Positions 60,074-64,000 of a DNA stretch of 64,000 nt are shown piece by piece; position 1 is the first letter of the stretch; each line of letters begins with the position of its first letter. Below the pieces are notes generated by a model. It was given only the letters and a program-made list of their open reading frames with translations. It was not told the DNA's origin and ran no database searches. The position numbers were made by a program, and so were the translations under genes. The stretch is from Beta vulgaris subsp. vulgaris (taxonomy: Eukaryota > Streptophyta > Magnoliopsida > Caryophyllales > Amaranthaceae). The stretch covers positions 55,007,276-55,071,275 of the forward strand of contig NC_079208.1 in assembly GCF_026745355.1 (NCBI RefSeq), in the 5' to 3' direction.

Positions 60074-61561
60074 GGAATAGGATCTTGTGAAAACCACCTC
60101 TTAATCTAAAAACTGAAAACAGACAATCCTAACCATTGGATTACATCTAAGGGACGCGATCTATTCTTATAGGTAAACAGTTGAAACGTCGCTCCTCCCC
60201 TTCTCTCCTCTCTCTCTCTCCTCCTTCTCTTTTCTCTACAGTATTTCACTGACTTCACCTCTTCCTGCAACACCATCTTTTCCGATCTCCAATCCCTAAC
60301 TCAACAAACTTCCCACAACAACATCTTCGCCCACCAACTCTCCGACGCTTCCATCCGCCTCCACACCTCCCTCCGAAATTCTCTCTCCTCCCCTATCCTC
60401 AAAACGTGGCGTTCCTCACCGCCCTCACGCGCGCAAGTCGACGGCGCGTATCAATCACTTCGAAAGAGTTCTCCGGTGAAAGGAACACTGAGTTCCGACG
60501 AGTTTGCTGTAGTTTTGTTCGCGTGATTGTTGTTTCGAATGCGTCGAGAATTGTAGCGAGTAGGGTTTGTGTTGGAGTTGCGGGATTGGTGGAGTTGGAA
60601 TGGCAGCTCGCCGCCGTTAACGTCGCCGTTCATGGCCTCGACGGAATTCTCGTTTCCTCAAATGAAGAAATATCTCTGTTTTGATTATTGATTGATGAGG
60701 TTGAATAATTTTAAATTTCTCTGTTTTCTGGTTTGAGAGTTATGTGATTTGATGAGTAATTGTTAATTTTATGATAATTTTGAGCTCATTTTGTTCATCA
60801 TTTTCAGATCTTCAACTGAATTTTTGAATCTAGTAATTTTCGATTGAAATTGCGAAGAGATCTTCATTTTTCGTTCAATTATGCAAAGAATCTCCAGATT
60901 GTGTACATTTATGCAGAAGTAATACCGACTGTAACGGTATGAAACCCTAATTTGTCAACTGCAAAAACAATAAGCCTGAATTACAACTAAGTTATATTAT
61001 AGTTACCTCATTGCAACTTCTTTAATCGATAATGAAAGACAACCATAGCACAGCAATAGTTCGAAGACCGCAAGATCGACAGCTGAAAGCGAAGACAATT
61101 ACAACGAAGAAAAATCGTAGTTCGGAAACAGCAAAATCGAAGAATGCAAACTGAGAGTGATGAAAATGGGAAGTTGTAGGTGATTTAGTTGCCAAAGTAT
61201 TGTTATTAGTTGCTGTTTTAAAGCTATTTGTTACCTCCTCTCACTAACATATATTTGGCGAAATTCATACAAAGTATTGTTATTAGTTGCCAAAGTATTG
61301 TGATTAGTTGCTGTTTTAAAGTTATTTGTTACCCCCTCTCACTAACATATATTTCAAGGTAAAAAGTTACCTTAAAAGTGGTAATAGTTACTCTTATAAT
61401 AAATAAAGTTACCCTTGAAATACATAGAACTATCCTTAATATAATAAAGTTACCCCAAAACTGACAAAAGTTACCCTAAAAGTGTTAAAAGTTACCCTAA
61501 AGGGTTAAAAGTTACTTTGTTTTCAGTTTTCAGCCTAAGAGTGGTTTTCAGCGGATCCTTC

Positions 61562-61564
<3 letters not shown>
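60074..61564. mobile_element. (TA)n-bounded TIR element carrying captured sequence
   Basis: The left end GGAATAGGATCTTGTGAAAA and the complement of the right end (GGGGAAGGATCCGCTGAAAA) match, continuing with ACCACYTCTTA and CTGAAAACTGAAAAC words. Both sides abut TA microsatellites (59969-60073, 61565-61602), as in Micron-type elements of rice. Inside, 60180-60690 is GC-rich and gene-like. 61340-61510 is a minisatellite of about nine AAAGTTACCCTAAAAG units next to the right end. No transposase. Confidence 0.6.
60243..60525 (+). pseudogene. Captured gene fragment, unidentified
   Basis: An open run of about 90 codons in a leader-like CT-rich context: FTDFTSSCNTIFSDLQSL, then LKTW, and AYQSLRKSSPVKGTLSSDEF. 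The frame ends at TGA near 60525. A shifted frame continues to 60684 with VSNASRIVASRVCVGVAGL, a hydrophobic stretch. Codon choice and composition differ sharply from the flanks, so it is probably part of a host gene with a frameshift. I do not recognise the protein. Confidence 0.45.

Positions 61565-61602
<38 letters not shown>
61565..61602. repeat. (TA)n microsatellite, right flank
   Basis: Pure TA run directly abutting the right end of the preceding element. Confidence 0.9.
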
Positions 61603-61604
<2 letters not shown>

Positions 61605-62335
61605 GTCCAACTTTTTTTTAACTTCACGGGCACTTGGATGGAACAGCCTGGGAATTAACTTAGGTCAACTATATACGCAAAGCTACCCTCTTCCCTCTTG
61701 CAAGAAGCTAGCTAGCTAGCAAATTGATGACGATATTACCTATAATACAATTAATATATGCAAGTTGACATCAACATGAATTAATGACGGGTGTAATCCT
61801 TTTTTTTAGAAGGAATAATATACTTTCTAAGTTAATAACGTATTAGATATAGAATTAAGGGAAAGAGTTAAAAGATAATATAATAGAAGTATGATACTTC
61901 TACAAAAATATGGCTATCAAAATGAAGCAAACAACAAATTGTACTTCAAAAAATATCTTTTGATACATCAAATTATACTAATATACATAAGGTTAACAGC
62001 TTCTCCTCAATTATCTTATCAGTTTTTTGTACAATTTAATTTGCCTGGCTCGATACTCCTTCCTCTTCAATGATAATACTAATATACAAGGACATATACA
62101 TATATACCTCTCCATCCACATTTAATTGTCACATTACCAATACAAATACACTAGTAAAGTGACTATTTTACAAATGTATATAAATAATATATCTATGCAT
62201 GTTTTCTCTCTGCTGTTAATGAAAATATATATGATCAGTACAATTAGTACGTAGTTAGGAATATACTAATCTAAATTGATGTCAAATACAATAATATCTT
62301 TATATATGTTATCTAAATGAATCTTTGACAAAAAT
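61603..62335. other. 3' flank of PUB23-like gene
   Basis: AT-rich, with no gene or definable element. It should contain the 3' UTR of the minus-strand gene. Confidence 0.4.
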
Positions 62336-63664
62336 CTAGGTAGATGGATAGGAAGAAATCAAATGAGGAGGTATGCAAGGGGAATTTTTCCAAACCCTAG
62401 AATGCAACTTTAACATCTCCTTAGCCCTTTCCTTGGTCTTTGAACTACAATCCACTTGTATCACCAAGCACAACTTGGTCACCACCCCAACCTCCATCAT
62501 CTCCGCAACCACCTTGGGTGTCCCCACATACCTCGAAATCGACGACAAAACCCTAACCGCCCGATCACTCCCCAAGTGTGACACCCTTAAGATCTTCTTA
62601 GACACCACTGCTAAACCTGCCCCATGCCCTACCAAATCCGCCCTACCTTCCGCACACCCACATAGTTGGTCTAGCACCACCAATGCTAGCTCCGATATCC
62701 GTCGATCCACCGACCCGTTTATTAAAAGCTCCACCAACATATGGATCGCCCCTGACCCGACCGCCTTGACCCGGTTCCTACCCCAAGGGTTTAACTCAAT
62801 TAATAATTTTAACGCATTTTTTGTAGCCATGTTAGAAATATGATCTCTTAAAACACAAACAATCTCATTAAACATCTCACACTTAACACTACCCATATGT
62901 GTAGGGTCTGCTACACTGTAAACCAACCTCAAAACCTTAATAGCATTTTCTCTCTCCTCATTACAAGATGATCCATTATTATTTTTTCCATTATTGTGCA
63001 ACAACCCAAGTAATGAATCTATAAACAACATAGCATGATCATCATTTTTGAATATCACACCTTTAAACTCTTGATCACAACCCTCAATCTGAGCTAGTAT
63101 AGATAACGCCTCTTCTTTCTCTCTCCTCGTTGTATCATCATCTGTTAGAACAGAAACAACGTACTCGAAACCTCCAGATGCTTCCAGAAGCTTCTTGGTT
63201 CTTGAATGACTGATCATTGCCCTGATCCGAAGCAAACAAGTGTACCGCATCGTCTGAGGAGACTTTTTTGCGTCGGAGATGAGTTTACATATGTTTGATC
63301 GGGTTACTCTAGGAGGTTGTTTAGGCGTAGGGATGCGTTCTACGCCGTCTGATGCATGGAGGATACACCATGATTGAATCAGACGGCGTAGGGTGTGGTT
63401 AGGTGTTATCATCATAGTTAGATCATCATCATTATCAGTAGAATCATGATGATGATTATTATCTAGTGATGATGATGAAGAGAATGAGTTTATAAGGGGT
63501 TGTTTGGTAACTGGACAAATTGTGTTTTTGCAGGTAAAAAGCCATTTTTCTATACTCTCTCTATCATATGTTATACCAGTTGATATTGTAACTGGATCTC
63601 TCATTAGTTGAAGAGATATCGGACATACAAAATGTGATGGGATCTCAATATTATGCACCTCCAT
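62336..63664 (-). CDS. PUB23: E3 ubiquitin ligase, U-box/ARM, PUB22/PUB23-like
   Basis: Intronless, 442 residues; ATG at 63664 in AAAAAAATGG context. U-box from residue 8: IPSHFVCPISLQLMRDPVT, STGITYDRESIEKWLF, CPVTKQPL (50-57), then TPNHTLRRLIQSWC (87-100). The hallmark GVERIPTPKQPP follows, with ARM-like helices to LVGHGAGLAVVSKKILRVS and the C-terminal WKNSPCIPPHL. The STGITYDR...IEKWLF and GVERIPTP strings fit PUB22/23, which in Arabidopsis act in immunity dampening and drought responses; the role here is inferred. Odd feature: residues 58-86 (Ser/Asn/His/Asp-rich) widen the U-box between CPVTKQPL and TPNHTLRRL, where relatives have only a few residues. PUB22 and PUB23 cannot be told apart here. 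Confidence 0.93.
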   Translation of the reverse strand: MEVHNIEIPSHFVCPISLQLMRDPVTISTGITYDRESIEKWLFTCKNTICPVTKQPLINSFSSSSSLDNNHHHDSTDNDDDLTMMITPNHTLRRLIQSWCILHASDGVERIPTPKQPPRVTRSNICKLISDAKKSPQTMRYTCLLRIRAMISHSRTKKLLEASGGFEYVVSVLTDDDTTRREKEEALSILAQIEGCDQEFKGVIFKNDDHAMLFIDSLLGLLHNNGKNNNGSSCNEERENAIKVLRLVYSVADPTHMGSVKCEMFNEIVCVLRDHISNMATKNALKLLIELNPWGRNRVKAVGSGAIHMLVELLINGSVDRRISELALVVLDQLCGCAEGRADLVGHGAGLAVVSKKILRVSHLGSDRAVRVLSSISRYVGTPKVVAEMMEVGVVTKLCLVIQVDCSSKTKERAKEMLKLHSRVWKNSPCIPPHLISSYPST

Positions 63665-63830
63665 TTTTTTGATTTTATCTCAACTATATGCTAATCTTGA
63701 AATAATAACAACAAATAGTATATATATATAACAAAGAAAAGTGTAGTTTTTGTTTGAATATATGGTGGAAGTTGAGAAAATAGTACTATAACTTAGAACA
63801 AGGCAACTTTTTGGTAAAAGAGAAGGAGAG

Positions 63831-63843
63831 TTTTTATATATAT
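63831..63843 (-). promoter_or_regulatory. TATA box of PUB23-like gene
   Basis: The minus strand reads CATATATATAAAAA about 170 nt before the ATG, giving a leader of about 140 nt. It is the best TATA match upstream of this gene. Confidence 0.45.
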
Positions 63844-64000
63844 GAAGGGTGATGTAGTAGGCCCATGTTTACAACTAGTTTTTGTTCAATATAGAGAAAG
63901 TCAAACATGGTTTTTGTCAAAGGGGGGAATTGAAAAGGAATTAAATAGTCCAATAATTTTTTTTCTTTATTCTTTAAATTTTGTGAGGTTTAACATACGA

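Overview
The window is nuclear DNA of a flowering plant, most likely a eudicot. It has AT-rich intergenic DNA, spliced genes, U-box ligases and the full range of plant transposons. A Caryophyllales (spinach-like) source is only an impression. I see three genes that look intact or nearly so: an R3HCC1L-type gene in at least seven coding exons (445-6306, +), an intronless PUB24-like U-box ligase (29880-31181, +) and an intronless PUB22/PUB23-like U-box ligase (62336-63664, -). Nearly everything else is transposon sequence or its remains.

Layout. 1-12.1 kb: the R3HCC1L gene carries a decayed antisense LINE in intron 3 and a SINE with perfect target duplications in intron 5. Downstream lies a broken second copy of the same locus (9.95-12.06 kb), separated from the gene by a Helitron and a poly(A) retroelement. 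12-29 kb: gene-free DNA with a short Helitron with good ends, a TIR element that captured part of a 4-coumarate:CoA-ligase-like gene, a gag-only copia relic, two Mutator-like elements, a SINE, several MITEs and two elements built from GAACT/GAATT pentamers. 29.8-31.2 kb: PUB24-like gene. 31.9-33.9 kb: diverged direct repeats enclosing a homeobox-DDT-like exon fragment. 34.0-47.7 kb: a three-level nest. A TAGGG-ended element was split by a 5'-truncated LINE, which was then split by a 10.8-kb Ty3/gypsy element; the last two steps are proven by target duplications. 47.7-62.3 kb: more MITEs, minisatellite arrays arranged as inverted arms, a second poly(A) element, a complete 290-bp TRIM and a (TA)n-bounded element carrying a captured reading frame. 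62.3-63.7 kb: PUB23-like gene, facing the PUB24-like gene.

Functionally, the two U-box proteins belong to the PUB22/23/24 group, which in Arabidopsis dampens pattern-triggered immunity, so their closeness is notable. The strongest candidate for something undescribed is the set of TIR-bounded elements that carry inverted minisatellite arms and, in some copies, pieces of host genes. All family assignments come from reading by eye; no alignment or database search was possible.
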